From the NCBI GenBank assembly GCA_964035575.1, contig OZ037889.1, positions 1,325,980 to 1,389,979 on the forward strand: a stretch of 64,000 nucleotides of DNA, read 5' to 3'. This document shows positions 1-10,671 of the stretch, piece by piece. Under the pieces are notes generated by a model. The model was not told the origin of the DNA. It saw only the letters and a list, made by a program, of their open reading frames with translations, and made no database searches. This stretch comes from Rhynchopus sp. YZ270_cl-10 (Eukaryota > Euglenozoa > Diplonemea > Diplonemida > Diplonemidae). The position numbers and the translations under genes were made by a program. Each line of letters starts with the position of its first letter. The stretch's first letter is position 1.

Positions 1-141
1 CTCCTTAGCTCCTTAGCTCCTTAGCTCCTTAGCTCCTTAGCTCCTTAGCTCCTTAGCTCCTTAGCTCCTTAGCTCCTTAGCTCCTTAGCTCCTTAGCTCC
101 TTAGCTCCTTAGCTCCTTAGCTCCTTAGCTCCTTAGCTCCT
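1..141. repeat. (CTCCTTAG)n tandem array, first block
   Basis: Perfect 8-bp repeat CTCCTTAG that runs in from the left window edge and stops at CTTGGTATCTAAGG. The same array recurs at 2385-3127 and 5408-6691, where it separates the macro-units. It is not the TTAGGG telomere repeat known from euglenozoans and it lies internally, so I call it a satellite spacer. Confidence 0.95.
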
Positions 142-365
142 TGGTATCTAAGGTGCACAGGGGGCGGCTTTTTTTGGTTCCCGAAACCCTCCCGAAACCT
201 CCCGGAAGTGGTTTTGGATATGGTGCACAGGGGGCATTTCACCCCTGAAAAAGGGTGCACAGGGGGCTTTTCGGGGGTCCTGAAATAGGGTGCACAGGGG
301 GCGCAAAAGTATGCCCCATATGACTTTTACAGGTATTTTGGGTCCCGTACACAGTTTTCACAGCA

Positions 366-940
366 CACACAGAAAAACACAGAAAAACACAGAAAAACAC
401 AGAAAAACACAGAAAAACACAGAAAAACACAGAAAAACACAGAAAAACACAGAAAAACACAGAAAAACACAGTATACACAGTATACACAGTATACACAGT
501 ATACACAGTATACACAGTATACACAGTATACACAGTATACACAGTATACACAGTATACACAGTATACACAGTATACACAGTATACACAGTATACACAGTA
601 TACACAGAAAACACAGTTTTCACAGTTTTCACAGTACACACAGTATACACAGTATACACAGAAAACACAGTATACACAGTATACACAGTATACACAGTAT
701 ACACAGTATACACAGTATACACAGTATACACAGTATACACAGTATACACAGTATACACAGTTTTCACAGTTTTCACAGTATACACAGTATACACAGTATA
801 CACAGTATACACAGTATACACAGTATACACAGTATACACAGTATACACAGTATACACAGTGTACACAGTATACACAGTATACACAGTATACACAGTATAC
901 ACAGTATACACAGTATACACAGTATACACAGTATACACAG
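366..940. repeat. Compound 10-bp/9-bp microsatellite in unit A
   Basis: About eleven copies of AGAAAAACAC pass into about fifty copies of the 9-mer AGTATACAC. Interspersed variants (AGAAAACAC, AGTTTTCAC, AGTACACAC, AGTGTACAC) occur in the same order in both macro-units, so they predate the macro-duplication. All three frames on both strands stay open here only because the repeat has no stop codon. Confidence 0.9.
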
Positions 941-2033
941 TAGTGTACAAACCTTCTCTCAGTAGGGAAGCATGGTACACGTGAAAACACCTAAGTGCCC
1001 AGCCCACCAAAACACCAACCAGTTGACACAAGCCAGATATTTATTTCGGGTTTGCAGGTTTGCAGATAACTCAACCAGTTAAGTAACCCCCAAGAACCCT
1101 ATTTTTCTTCTTTTCTGTACTTGGTCTATTTTTTTATGAGAATAGAAAGGAAAAGGGAAAAAATGGAGAAGATAATAAAGACAATAAAATGAACAGGAAA
1201 ACGGAAATGGAAAAAAGAAAAAAGGATGACCAAAAAAGGTCGGGTTTAGAATAAAAGGTGGATGAAGAGCTTACCAAGAACCTTATCAACCACACCAACC
1301 ACACAAGCACCAGCCGGATAATGCATGTAACTGACCCCCGAGAACCCTATCAACCACACCAGCCGGATAACGCAACCTAGAACCCGCAAACCCGCGCACC
1401 CGCAAACCCGCAAACCCGCACAACCACCAGACAGATAACGTAACCTAGAACCAGAAAACGCAACCTAGAACCAGCAGGTTCCCGCGCACCCGCACCCACC
1501 AGCCGGCTTATCGACCACACCAGCCAGATAACGTTGCCCGAACCCCGCGCACCCGCACCACCACACCAGCCGGATAACGCAACCTAGAACCCGCAAACCC
1601 GCGCACCCGCAAACCCGCAAACCCGCACAACCACCAGCCAGATAACGTAACCTAGAACCAGAAAACGCAACCTAGAACCAGCAGGTTCCCGCGCACCCGC
1701 ACCCACCAGCCAGCTTAGTGACCACACCAGCCAGATAACGCAACCTAGAACCCGCAAACCCGCGCACCCGCAAACCCGCAAACCCGCACAACCACCAGAC
1801 AGATAATGTAACCTAGAACCAGATAACGCAACCTAGAACCAGCAGGTTCCCGCGCACCCGCACCCACCAGCCGGCTTATCGACCACACCAGCCAGATAAC
1901 GTTGCCCGAACCCCGCGCACCCGCACCACCACACCAGCCAGATAACACAACCTAGAACCCGCTAATACTCGCAAATAACAGTTTTTCAGTGTGTGAAACA
2001 GCTGAGTTACTGAACCCCGAGAAGACTGGATCC

Positions 2034-2375
2034 GGTGCACAGGGTGCCTTTTTGAAAAATATCCGGTGCACAGGGGGCGCCTAAGTGAAAAATCGGTGCA
2101 CAGGGGGCGTATCCTGGAAAAATCCGGTGCACACGGGGCGCCCAAAAACGGTGCACAGGGGGCGTCTTTGAACGGTGCACAGGGGGCGCCTAAAATCCGG
2201 TGCACACGGGGCGCCCCAAAAACGGTGCACAGGGGGCGTGTCAGAACGGTGCACATGGGGCGCCCGGCTATTAAATCACGGGTAAAACGCCCCCTGTGCA
2301 CCGGATTTTTGGGCGCCCCCTGTGCACCGTTTTGGGGTGCGCCCCCTGTGCACCGGACGTGCCCCCTGTGCACCG
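2034..2375. repeat. GTGCACAGGGGGC motif cluster, direct then inverted
   Basis: Nine forward copies of a roughly 14-bp core, GGTGCACAGGGGGC (variants CACACGGGGC and CACATGGGGC), lie at 2034-2255 with irregular 8-20 nt spacers. They are followed by four inverted copies (GCCCCCTGTGCACC) at about 2290-2375. The forward and inverted halves could fold back on each other. A smaller forward-only cluster lies at 152-309. Both clusters are repeated in unit B. Confidence 0.85.
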
Positions 2376-2384
2376 GAGTGGCCA

Positions 2385-3127
2385 GCTCCTTAGCTCCTTA
2401 GCTCCTTAGCTCCTTAGCTCCTTAGCTCCTTAGCTCCTTAGCTCCTTAGCTCCTTAGCTCCTTAGCTCCTTAGCTCCTTAGCTCCTTAGCTCCTTAGCTC
2501 CTTAGCTCCTTAGCTCCTTAGCTCCTTAGCTCCTTAGCTCCTTAGCTCCTTAGCTCCTTAGCTCCTTAGCTCCTTAGCTCCTTAGCTCCTTAGCTCCTTA
2601 GCTCCTTAGCTCCTTAGCTCCTTAGCTCCTTAGCTCCTTAGCTCCTTAGCTCCTTAGCTCCTTAGCTCCTTAGCTCCTTAGCTCCTTAGCTCCTTAGCTC
2701 CTTAGCTCCTTAGCTCCTTAGCTCCTTAGCTCCTTAGCTCCTTAGCTCCTTAGCTCCTTAGCTCCTTAGCTCCTTAGCTCCTTAGCTCCTTAGCTCCTTA
2801 GCTCCTTAGCTCCTTAGCTCCTTAGCTCCTTAGCTCCTTAGCTCCTTAGCTCCTTAGCTCCTTAGCTCCTTAGCTCCTTAGCTCCTTAGCTCCTTAGCTC
2901 CTTAGCTCCTTAGCTCCTTAGCTCCTTAGCTCCTTAGCTCCTTAGCTCCTTAGCTCCTTAGCTCCTTAGCTCCTTAGCTCCTTAGCTCCTTAGCTCCTTA
3001 GCTCCTTAGCTCCTTAGCTCCTTAGCTCCTTAGCTCCTTAGCTCCTTAGCTCCTTAGCTCCTTAGCTCCTTAGCTCCTTAGCTCCTTAGCTCCTTAGCTC
3101 CTTAGCTCCTTAGCTCCTTAGCTCCTT
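2385..3127. repeat. (CTCCTTAG)n array, second block
   Basis: About 93 perfect copies of CTCCTTAG between macro-units A and B. The entry junction (GGCCAGCTCC) and exit junction (CTTGGTATCTAAGG) are the same as those of the flanking blocks. Confidence 0.95.
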
Positions 3128-5407
3128 GGTATCTAAGGTGCACAGGGGGCGGCTTTTTTTGGTTCCCGAAACCCTCCCGAAACCTCCCGGAAGTGGTTTT
3201 GGATATGGTGCACAGGGGGCATTTCACCCCTGAAAAAGGGTGCACAGGGGGCTTTTCGGGGGTCCTGAAATAGGGTGCACAGGGGGCGCAAAAGTATGCC
3301 CCATATGACTTTTACAGGTATTTTGGGTCCCGTACACAGTTTTCACAGCACACACAGAAAAACACAGAAAAACACAGAAAAACACAGAAAAACACAGAAA
3401 AACACAGAAAAACACAGAAAAACACAGAAAAACACAGAAAAACACAGAAAAACACAGAAAAACACAGAAAAACACAGTATACACAGTATACACAGTATAC
3501 ACAGTATACACAGTATACACAGTATACACAGTATACACAGTATACACAGTATACACAGTATACACAGTATACACAGTATACACAGTATACACAGTATACA
3601 CAGTATACACAGAAAACACAGTTTTCACAGTTTTCACAGTACACACAGTATACACAGTATACACAGAAAACACAGTATACACAGTATACACAGTATACAC
3701 AGTATACACAGTATACACAGTATACACAGTATACACAGTATACACAGTATACACAGTATACACAGTATACACAGTTTTCACAGTTTTCACAGTATACACA
3801 GTATACACAGTATACACAGTATACACAGTATACACAGTATACACAGTATACACAGTATACACAGTATACACAGTGTACACAGTATACACAGTATACACAG
3901 TATACACAGTATACACAGTATACACAGTATACACAGTATACACAGTATACACAGTATACACAGTAGTGTACAAACCTTCTCTCAGTAGGGAAGCATGGTA
4001 CACGTGAAAACACCTAAGTGCCCAGCCCACCAAAACACCAACCAGTTGACACAAGCCAGATATTTATTTCGGGTTTGCAGGTTTGCAGATAACTCAACCA
4101 GTTAAGTAACCCCCAAGAACCCTATTTTTCTTCTTTTCTGTACTTGGTCTATTTTTTTATGAGAATAGAAAGGAAAAGGGAAAAAATGGAGAAGATAATA
4201 AAGACAATAAAATGAACAGGAAAACGGAAATGGAAAAAAGAAAAAAGGATGACCAAAAAAGGTCGGGTTTAGAATAAAAGGTGGATGAAGAGCTTACCAA
4301 GAACCTTATCAACCACACCAACCACACAAGCACCAGCCGGATAATGCATGTAACTGACCCCCGAGAACCCTATCAACCACACCAGCCGGATAACGCAACC
4401 TAGAACCCGCAAACCCGCGCACCCGCAAACCCGCAAACCCGCACAACCACCAGACAGATAACGTAACCTAGAACCAGAAAACGCAACCTAGAACCAGCAG
4501 GTTCCCGCGCACCCGCACCCACCAGCCGGCTTATCGACCACACCAGCCAGATAACGTTGCCCGAACCCCGCGCACCCGCACCACCACACCAGCCGGATAA
4601 CGCAACCTAGAACCCGCAAACCCGCGCACCCGCAAACCCGCAAACCCGCACAACCACCAGCCAGATAACGTAACCTAGAACCAGAAAACGCAACCTAGAA
4701 CCAGCAGGTTCCCGCGCACCCGCACCCACCAGCCAGCTTAGTGACCACACCAGCCAGATAACGCAACCTAGAACCCGCAAACCCGCGCACCCGCAAACCC
4801 GCAAACCCGCACAACCACCAGACAGATAATGTAACCTAGAACCAGATAACGCAACCTAGAACCAGCAGGTTCCCGCGCACCCGCACCCACCAGCCGGCTT
4901 ATCGACCACACCAGCCAGATAACGTTGCCCGAACCCCGCGCACCCGCACCACCACACCAGCCAGATAACACAACCTAGAACCCGCTAATACTCGCAAATA
5001 ACAGTTTTTCAGTGTGTGAAACAGCTGAGTTACTGAACCCCGAGAAGACTGGATCCGGTGCACAGGGTGCCTTTTTGAAAAATATCCGGTGCACAGGGGG
5101 CGCCTAAGTGAAAAATCGGTGCACAGGGGGCGTATCCTGGAAAAATCCGGTGCACACGGGGCGCCCAAAAACGGTGCACAGGGGGCGTCTTTGAACGGTG
5201 CACAGGGGGCGCCTAAAATCCGGTGCACACGGGGCGCCCCAAAAACGGTGCACAGGGGGCGTGTCAGAACGGTGCACATGGGGCGCCCGGCTATTAAATC
5301 ACGGGTAAAACGCCCCCTGTGCACCGGATTTTTGGGCGCCCCCTGTGCACCGTTTTGGGGTGCGCCCCCTGTGCACCGGACGTGCCCCCTGTGCACCGGA
5401 GTGGCCA
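3128..5407. repeat. Macro-unit B (2.28 kb), near-identical to unit A
   Basis: Second copy of unit A. The offset is 2,985 bp before the microsatellite and 3,023 bp after it, so the only length change I see is in microsatellite copy number. It has the same order of motif clusters, microsatellites and minisatellite. No supported gene. Confidence 0.9.
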
Positions 5408-6691
5408 GCTCCTTAGCTCCTTAGCTCCTTAGCTCCTTAGCTCCTTAGCTCCTTAGCTCCTTAGCTCCTTAGCTCCTTAGCTCCTTAGCTCCTTAGCTCC
5501 TTAGCTCCTTAGCTCCTTAGCTCCTTAGCTCCTTAGCTCCTTAGCTCCTTAGCTCCTTAGCTCCTTAGCTCCTTAGCTCCTTAGCTCCTTAGCTCCTTAG
5601 CTCCTTAGCTCCTTAGCTCCTTAGCTCCTTAGCTCCTTAGCTCCTTAGCTCCTTAGCTCCTTAGCTCCTTAGCTCCTTAGCTCCTTAGCTCCTTAGCTCC
5701 TTAGCTCCTTAGCTCCTTAGCTCCTTAGCTCCTTAGCTCCTTAGCTCCTTAGCTCCTTAGCTCCTTAGCTCCTTAGCTCCTTAGCTCCTTAGCTCCTTAG
5801 CTCCTTAGCTCCTTAGCTCCTTAGCTCCTTAGCTCCTTAGCTCCTTAGCTCCTTAGCTCCTTAGCTCCTTAGCTCCTTAGCTCCTTAGCTCCTTAGCTCC
5901 TTAGCTCCTTAGCTCCTTAGCTCCTTAGCTCCTTAGCTCCTTAGCTCCTTAGCTCCTTAGCTCCTTAGCTCCTTAGCTCCTTAGCTCCTTAGCTCCTTAG
6001 CTCCTTAGCTCCTTAGCTCCTTAGCTCCTTAGCTCCTTAGCTCCTTAGCTCCTTAGCTCCTTAGCTCCTTAGCTCCTTAGCTCCTTAGCTCCTTAGCTCC
6101 TTAGCTCCTTAGCTCCTTAGCTCCTTAGCTCCTTAGCTCCTTAGCTCCTTAGCTCCTTAGCTCCTTAGCTCCTTAGCTCCTTAGCTCCTTAGCTCCTTAG
6201 CTCCTTAGCTCCTTAGCTCCTTAGCTCCTTAGCTCCTTAGCTCCTTAGCTCCTTAGCTCCTTAGCTCCTTAGCTCCTTAGCTCCTTAGCTCCTTAGCTCC
6301 TTAGCTCCTTAGCTCCTTAGCTCCTTAGCTCCTTAGCTCCTTAGCTCCTTAGCTCCTTAGCTCCTTAGCTCCTTAGCTCCTTAGCTCCTTAGCTCCTTAG
6401 CTCCTTAGCTCCTTAGCTCCTTAGCTCCTTAGCTCCTTAGCTCCTTAGCTCCTTAGCTCCTTAGCTCCTTAGCTCCTTAGCTCCTTAGCTCCTTAGCTCC
6501 TTAGCTCCTTAGCTCCTTAGCTCCTTAGCTCCTTAGCTCCTTAGCTCCTTAGCTCCTTAGCTCCTTAGCTCCTTAGCTCCTTAGCTCCTTAGCTCCTTAG
6601 CTCCTTAGCTCCTTAGCTCCTTAGCTCCTTAGCTCCTTAGCTCCTTAGCTCCTTAGCTCCTTAGCTCCTTAGCTCCTGAGCTCCTTAGCTT
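5408..6691. repeat. (CTCCTTAG)n array, third block
   Basis: About 160 copies of CTCCTTAG, essentially perfect, with one late variant (CTCCTGAG). The array ends at CTTAGCTTGGTATG, so the TTGGTAT exit sequence is shared with the other blocks, but a new sequence follows in place of a third macro-unit. Confidence 0.95.
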
Positions 6692-6769
6692 GGTATGTAT
6701 TGGGAAGAGTTCTGGAAGCTCATTTATGTCCTACTGACTCGCCCTCTGTCTGTCTGTCTTTAGCTAATT

Positions 6770-7358
6770 CCTTGAATGGGCTCTAATGGGTATATTATGC
6801 ACATAACATACCTAAATTATGTCGATATTACACCGGCGGAGCCGAAAAAATCGATTTTCAGGGTGTGCAAAACTGTAAAAATGACGAAAATCGGAAAAAT
6901 GACGATTTTTTGGTCAAAATATTTTTCACAGAAAATCGAATTTTACTATTAAGATTGGCTTTGGGCATGACCCAGTAAGGTTACTATGTGCCCCATGGGA
7001 CATATAGACCCGAATACCAGGCCGTATTTTCAAAAAGTTGATAATCCCAGTATATGGTATGGCCCTGTGGTACGAAATTTTTGGCCGAAAAAATCGACCA
7101 AAAAATCGTCATTTTTCGGGGTCACGGTGACAAAAAGTTGCATTTTTTCACGAAAAATGGTCGGAATGTGACTTGAATGGGCTCTAATGGGTATATTATG
7201 CACATAACATACCTAAATTATGTCGATATTTCACCGGCGGAGCCGAAAAAATCGATTTTCAGGGTGTGCAAAACTGTAAAAATGACGAAAATCGGAAAAA
7301 TGACGATTTTTTGGTCAAAATATTTTTCACAGAAAATCGAATTTTACTATTAAGATTG
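6770..7358. repeat. 401-bp satellite, left part before the LINE
   Basis: The satellite begins near TTGAATGGGCTCTAATGG and covers about one and a half units. Each unit contains 21-bp inverted arms (here 6895-6915 and 7096-7116, core GACGATTTTTTGGTC) about 180 bp apart. The array is cut at 7358 by the truncated LINE and resumes in phase at 10669. Confidence 0.95.
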
Positions 7359-7399
7359 ATGGATCCGGCAGTATCCCGGGACACTACGAGCCCCTCACC

Positions 7400-9637
7400 A
7401 TGGACCCGGCTCTGCAGCAGCACATCCTGTCTTTTGAGGCCACAGGTGGTAAGGGGGAGTGCCAGTCAGAGCGCCCCATGGCTTTTGTGGGAGCGAGGGA
7501 GGCGGAGGCGTCGAACACTTTCCTGCAGTGCGAACAATGCAGCAAGCTCTTCGATGCGTCGGACGCACACTTCTGCTGTCACACGTGTGGTGGCTTGGCA
7601 TGTCTGCACTGCGCTCAGGGGTCCAAGCACTGCCCTCTGTCGCAAATTGGCAGGGCGGAATATTTCAGTGCCCTGTCTTTTTTGCACTCGAATGTTCCGG
7701 CTCAGGCTGCCTCTGCGGAGGGGAGCGGAGACCCACCACCTAAACGGGCTCCTTCTCCAGCAGTGCCAGCTCCCGAGGGCGAGGACGTCGAGGAGGTAGA
7801 CATGCCAATGGCGGGCGAAGAGGGGCAGCAGGCAGAACAGAAGCAGCAGAAGCACGAGAAGCAACGGAAACAGCAGAAGCAGCAACAACAAAAGGCGGAC
7901 CAGGTGAAGAAGGAAGCGTTGCAGCGTGCGTCGGACGCGTGGCAGCAAGCCCTGGAGGTACGGCGGGAGCATCGTCGGTCGTGGGGACCGGATTTGGCCG
8001 CGCTTCGGGGCACTTTTGGCGACCGCCAGCAGGAGTTGAGTCGTTTCCTGGAGGAACAGAATGTGCGTCTGGACCAGGCGAAGGCGGCGGACAGGCATCG
8101 TGTGGAGGAGCTGACCGCCAGGCACAAGCGGGAACTCGCAGAGGACGCGAAGAAGATGCATGCGCAGTACTTGGAAGACTGCGATCGGCACCCCGAAGCA
8201 GGAGAGTCGCTCCGGGCGGAGTATGACAGGCAACGCTGCGAGAGGCATTACGCCATCGCAGCTAAGCATGAGTCGGAGCAGAAGGCGACCACTCTGGTGT
8301 TGACGGCGGTGAACCTCTCCCGACAGCTGGAGGCAGAACGCATGGTGGCATACGGGCGGTGCTTTGGGGTGGTGTGCGAAGGGCGGCTATTCCTCCCCTG
8401 CCATGCGGTGCGGAGAGCGGTGGGCGACGACCCTGAAGGACTCGAACCTGACTGTGTCGGCGACTGGATGGCTCTCTTTGGTCCTCAAGGTGCTTCTCCG
8501 TGCCCGGGCGAGTTCCTGTACTGCTGGGCGACACAGCAGCCGTGGAGTGGGAACGGGGAGGGGGACGGTGATTGCCCGGAGTCGGTGGTCGCCCGTCAGG
8601 CGGTTAGGAAGATAGCAGGGGAGGCCGGATACTGCGACACCTGGGGCAAGACCAGCGCGGTCATCGTCGTTCGGGAAGGCAGGGTCAGCTGGGGAACCCC
8701 TTCTCGGGATCAGCTGGAGGAGGAGGTGGGGCGACAGGCCGAGGCGGCAGACACCGAGGTGCGTGTGAAGGTGGAGGAGATGGATGATGATGAGCAGGAG
8801 CAGGAGGAGGACCTCGACACCGCGATGGAGGGGGCGGATCGCTCGCATTCTCTGTCAGTGGAAGGCATCCCTGACCAGAAGAAGCAAGCGAGGGTGAGGG
8901 AATTGCTGAGGGCGCAGAGCGAGGCTTGGATGTGGACGGAGGAGGAGCGGACGGAGAGGGGGGGTCTTTTCCCGTGCCTCACCATGGGGTCGCCGGTGCC
9001 TTCTTCTGTGACGAAGTGGATCTCCCTGTTCCACTACCGTCAGGGAGAGAAACAGGATGGCAGACCCTTGTTGTCACTCCCCCTCTCTACCGCTACTTTC
9101 ACTCAGTGGTATGAGGTGATGAAGGTGGTGGGTTTGCATGAGTGGTCGGTTCAGGAAAAGTGCAAGGCAAAGTCGACGTTGCATGCCCTGACGGACAACC
9201 GGAGCAGTAGGGGGCAGGCCTTTGCAGCGGAGAGTACAAGGAGGGAGAATGAGGCACGAGCGGCTCGAGAGGGAATAGGCCGACAACCTCAAGCCTCCTC
9301 TTCTTCTTCTTCTTCCTCCACCTCTGCAGGCCGTGGCACTACAACCTCCATCGCCCAACCTGCAGTCTCCACTTCTTCCTCCTCCTCATCGGCAGGCCGT
9401 GGCAATGCAACCTCCTCCGCCCAACCTGCTCCTTCCCCAGCTCCCAAAGGACCCCAGCGCCATGCAGCTCAGGGTAGGTCCAACACGTCGAACGTGTTCA
9501 CCGACGCAGTGGCACAAGCGACGCAGCATGTGCTCTCGCCCCAGGAGGTGCAGAGAGGGCGCAATGGTCGCGGTGGTGGACAGAAGGGGAGACAGAGCGG
9601 AGGAAGGAAGGGGAAAAAGGGGAATAAAAAGAATTAG
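7400..9637 (+). CDS. C-terminal part of the LINE polyprotein (truncated copy)
   Basis: A 745-aa open frame that starts at an internal ATG (MDPALQQH) equivalent to 30821 of the full-length element and runs to the same C-terminus. It keeps the Cys-rich finger (CEQCSKLF ... CCHTCGG, about residues 44-80), a Q/K-rich coiled-coil region, a central domain of unknown function, and the Ser-rich, Arg/Gly-rich basic tail. Reverse transcriptase and endonuclease are absent because the copy is 5'-truncated. The frame is intact, and differences from the full copy are few (for example M/T, V/E, K/R substitutions and a slightly different last ten residues). No promoter or trans-splice acceptor is evident, so expression is doubtful. 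Confidence 0.7.
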   Translation: MDPALQQHILSFEATGGKGECQSERPMAFVGAREAEASNTFLQCEQCSKLFDASDAHFCCHTCGGLACLHCAQGSKHCPLSQIGRAEYFSALSFLHSNVPAQAASAEGSGDPPPKRAPSPAVPAPEGEDVEEVDMPMAGEEGQQAEQKQQKHEKQRKQQKQQQQKADQVKKEALQRASDAWQQALEVRREHRRSWGPDLAALRGTFGDRQQELSRFLEEQNVRLDQAKAADRHRVEELTARHKRELAEDAKKMHAQYLEDCDRHPEAGESLRAEYDRQRCERHYAIAAKHESEQKATTLVLTAVNLSRQLEAERMVAYGRCFGVVCEGRLFLPCHAVRRAVGDDPEGLEPDCVGDWMALFGPQGASPCPGEFLYCWATQQPWSGNGEGDGDCPESVVARQAVRKIAGEAGYCDTWGKTSAVIVVREGRVSWGTPSRDQLEEEVGRQAEAADTEVRVKVEEMDDDEQEQEEDLDTAMEGADRSHSLSVEGIPDQKKQARVRELLRAQSEAWMWTEEERTERGGLFPCLTMGSPVPSSVTKWISLFHYRQGEKQDGRPLLSLPLSTATFTQWYEVMKVVGLHEWSVQEKCKAKSTLHALTDNRSSRGQAFAAESTRRENEARAAREGIGRQPQASSSSSSSSTSAGRGTTTSIAQPAVSTSSSSSSAGRGNATSSAQPAPSPAPKGPQRHAAQGRSNTSNVFTDAVAQATQHVLSPQEVQRGRNGRGGGQKGRQSGGRKGKKGNKKN

Positions 9638-10626
9638 AGAGTTAGAGAGTTAGAGGGTGAGAGTGTGTGAGAATGACAGTTTGCCCCATGTTTATTTTTA
9701 ACCCTTTTTATTTTGTGTTTTTTGTTCTTTTCATCCTTTGGGGTTTGCCCCCCCTTTCCCCCCTTTCCGCCCCCCTTCCTATTTGTTAATATTTTTGGTT
9801 GGCTGCTGGCTAGGACGGGTCTACCCCAGCGACGGCCCTTACCCCTTGGACGAGGCTCTGAGGGTAGAGGGCAGTCTCGGAGTAAGACCTGTCTAAGAGC
9901 CAGGCCAGTGGCATCAGGAGCCATTGGGCCACTTTTATAGATTGTGCAGTAGAGTAGAGTTTGTACAGAACTCTTGTCCTTTGAGTTCCTTTTTTCACTC
10001 CTTTAGTTTTTCATTTTTACCTTGTGAAGGTCAATTTCAATTTTTCATTTTTCAAAACCACCACAGGTAAGCACGAGACCCACCATTGTTGTTGTTGATT
10101 TTGTTGTGCGTTATTGTTGTTTTACCCTTTGGGTGTCAGTCAGTCGGGTCAGGTCACACTTACTGAAGTTCTCAAAAATTTTCACCAAAAAGAAAACTAC
10201 TAAAAAGATTATGGAACTTCCTTTTTATTTGTTTGTGTGTTACAGAGGAAACGGCTCACTCAATCCCCTCCTTCTCCTTCTCCTCCCCTTCTCCTCCCCT
10301 CCCCTCCCCAAGACAAAGCAAAATAAAACTACACCGGTAGACAGAGCAACCCTCCCGTCCCATCCCCTCCCCTTTTCCTTTTGGGAAAAATTGCACTCAC
10401 ATACGACCCTTTTGCTTATTTGCAGGGAAGTGTTGGTTGTAATTGTCCCACATGTTTTCTATTTTAGTGCCCCTAACTGTGTTTTCAGGCACTGTCTTGC
10501 CAGTACAATAGTAAAGTGCCCTTGTCTGGACATCTAGCTGTTTACATACTCGCTTGACTAGTAAGTACCCCCTCTGTCACTGGATGTAGATAAAAAAAGC
10601 GAGCCTAGGGCTAAGTTGAACAACAC

Positions 10627-10627
<1 letters not shown>
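9638..10627 (+). other. LINE 3' untranslated region (truncated copy)
   Basis: Matches the 3' region of the full element (33053-34004) until GATGTAGATA. It then continues for a further ~37 nt (GCGAGCCTAGGG...AACACC) that the full copy lacks before the poly(A). The region is T- and C-rich and contains several pyrimidine tract + AG pairs; no gene is seen in it. Confidence 0.8.

Positions 10628-10668
<41 letters not shown>

Positions 10669-10671
<3 letters not shown>

Larger units (their letters stand above)
142..2384. repeat. Macro-unit A (2.24 kb) of a higher-order repeat
   Basis: Unit A matches unit B (3128-5407) almost base for base. B is about 38 bp longer, which fits two extra 10-bp and two extra 9-bp microsatellite copies. 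The internal order is: GTGCACAGGGGGC motifs (152-309), AGAAAAACAC repeats (about 366-470), AGTATACAC repeats with AGTTTTCAC and AGAAAACAC variants (about 471-940), an A-rich stretch (about 1080-1270), a CCAGCCAGATAACG / AACCCGCAAACCCGC minisatellite (about 1280-1970), then a second motif cluster (2034-2375). No gene was found; every long open frame follows stop-free repeats. Confidence 0.9.
7359..10668 (+). mobile_element. 5'-truncated LINE copy inserted in the satellite
   Basis: This copy corresponds to about 30780-34000 of the full-length element and ends in a ~41-nt poly(A) (10628-10668). A 13-bp target-site duplication, ACTATTAAGATTG, flanks it at 7346-7358 and 10669-10681. The satellite register confirms the insertion: (10710 - 6986) minus one 401-bp period leaves 3,323 bp, exactly element plus duplication. 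The 5' truncation and A-tail are typical of target-primed reverse transcription. The sequence is almost identical to the full-length copy, so the insertion is young. Confidence 0.95.

Noticed and set aside
290-1031. Long open frames (210-237 aa) in macro-units A and B on both strands
   Set aside because: They follow 9- and 10-bp repeats that have no stop in any frame; overlapping frames on both strands are open equally.
2034-2375. CRISPR-like repeat/spacer look of the GTGCACAGGGGGC cluster
   Set aside because: The host is a eukaryote, spacers are irregular (8-20 nt) and partly alike, copies are in both orientations and there is no cas gene.
1-6691. CTCCTTAG or AAACCCGC arrays as telomere
   Set aside because: The arrays are internal and repeated at several places; euglenozoan telomeres are TTAGGG-type and none was seen.
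10070-10095. CACAGGTAAGCACG in the LINE 3' UTR as a U1-complement or splice donor
   Set aside because: No U1-like structure follows, and no exon would use it; it is one of many chance GTAAG matches.
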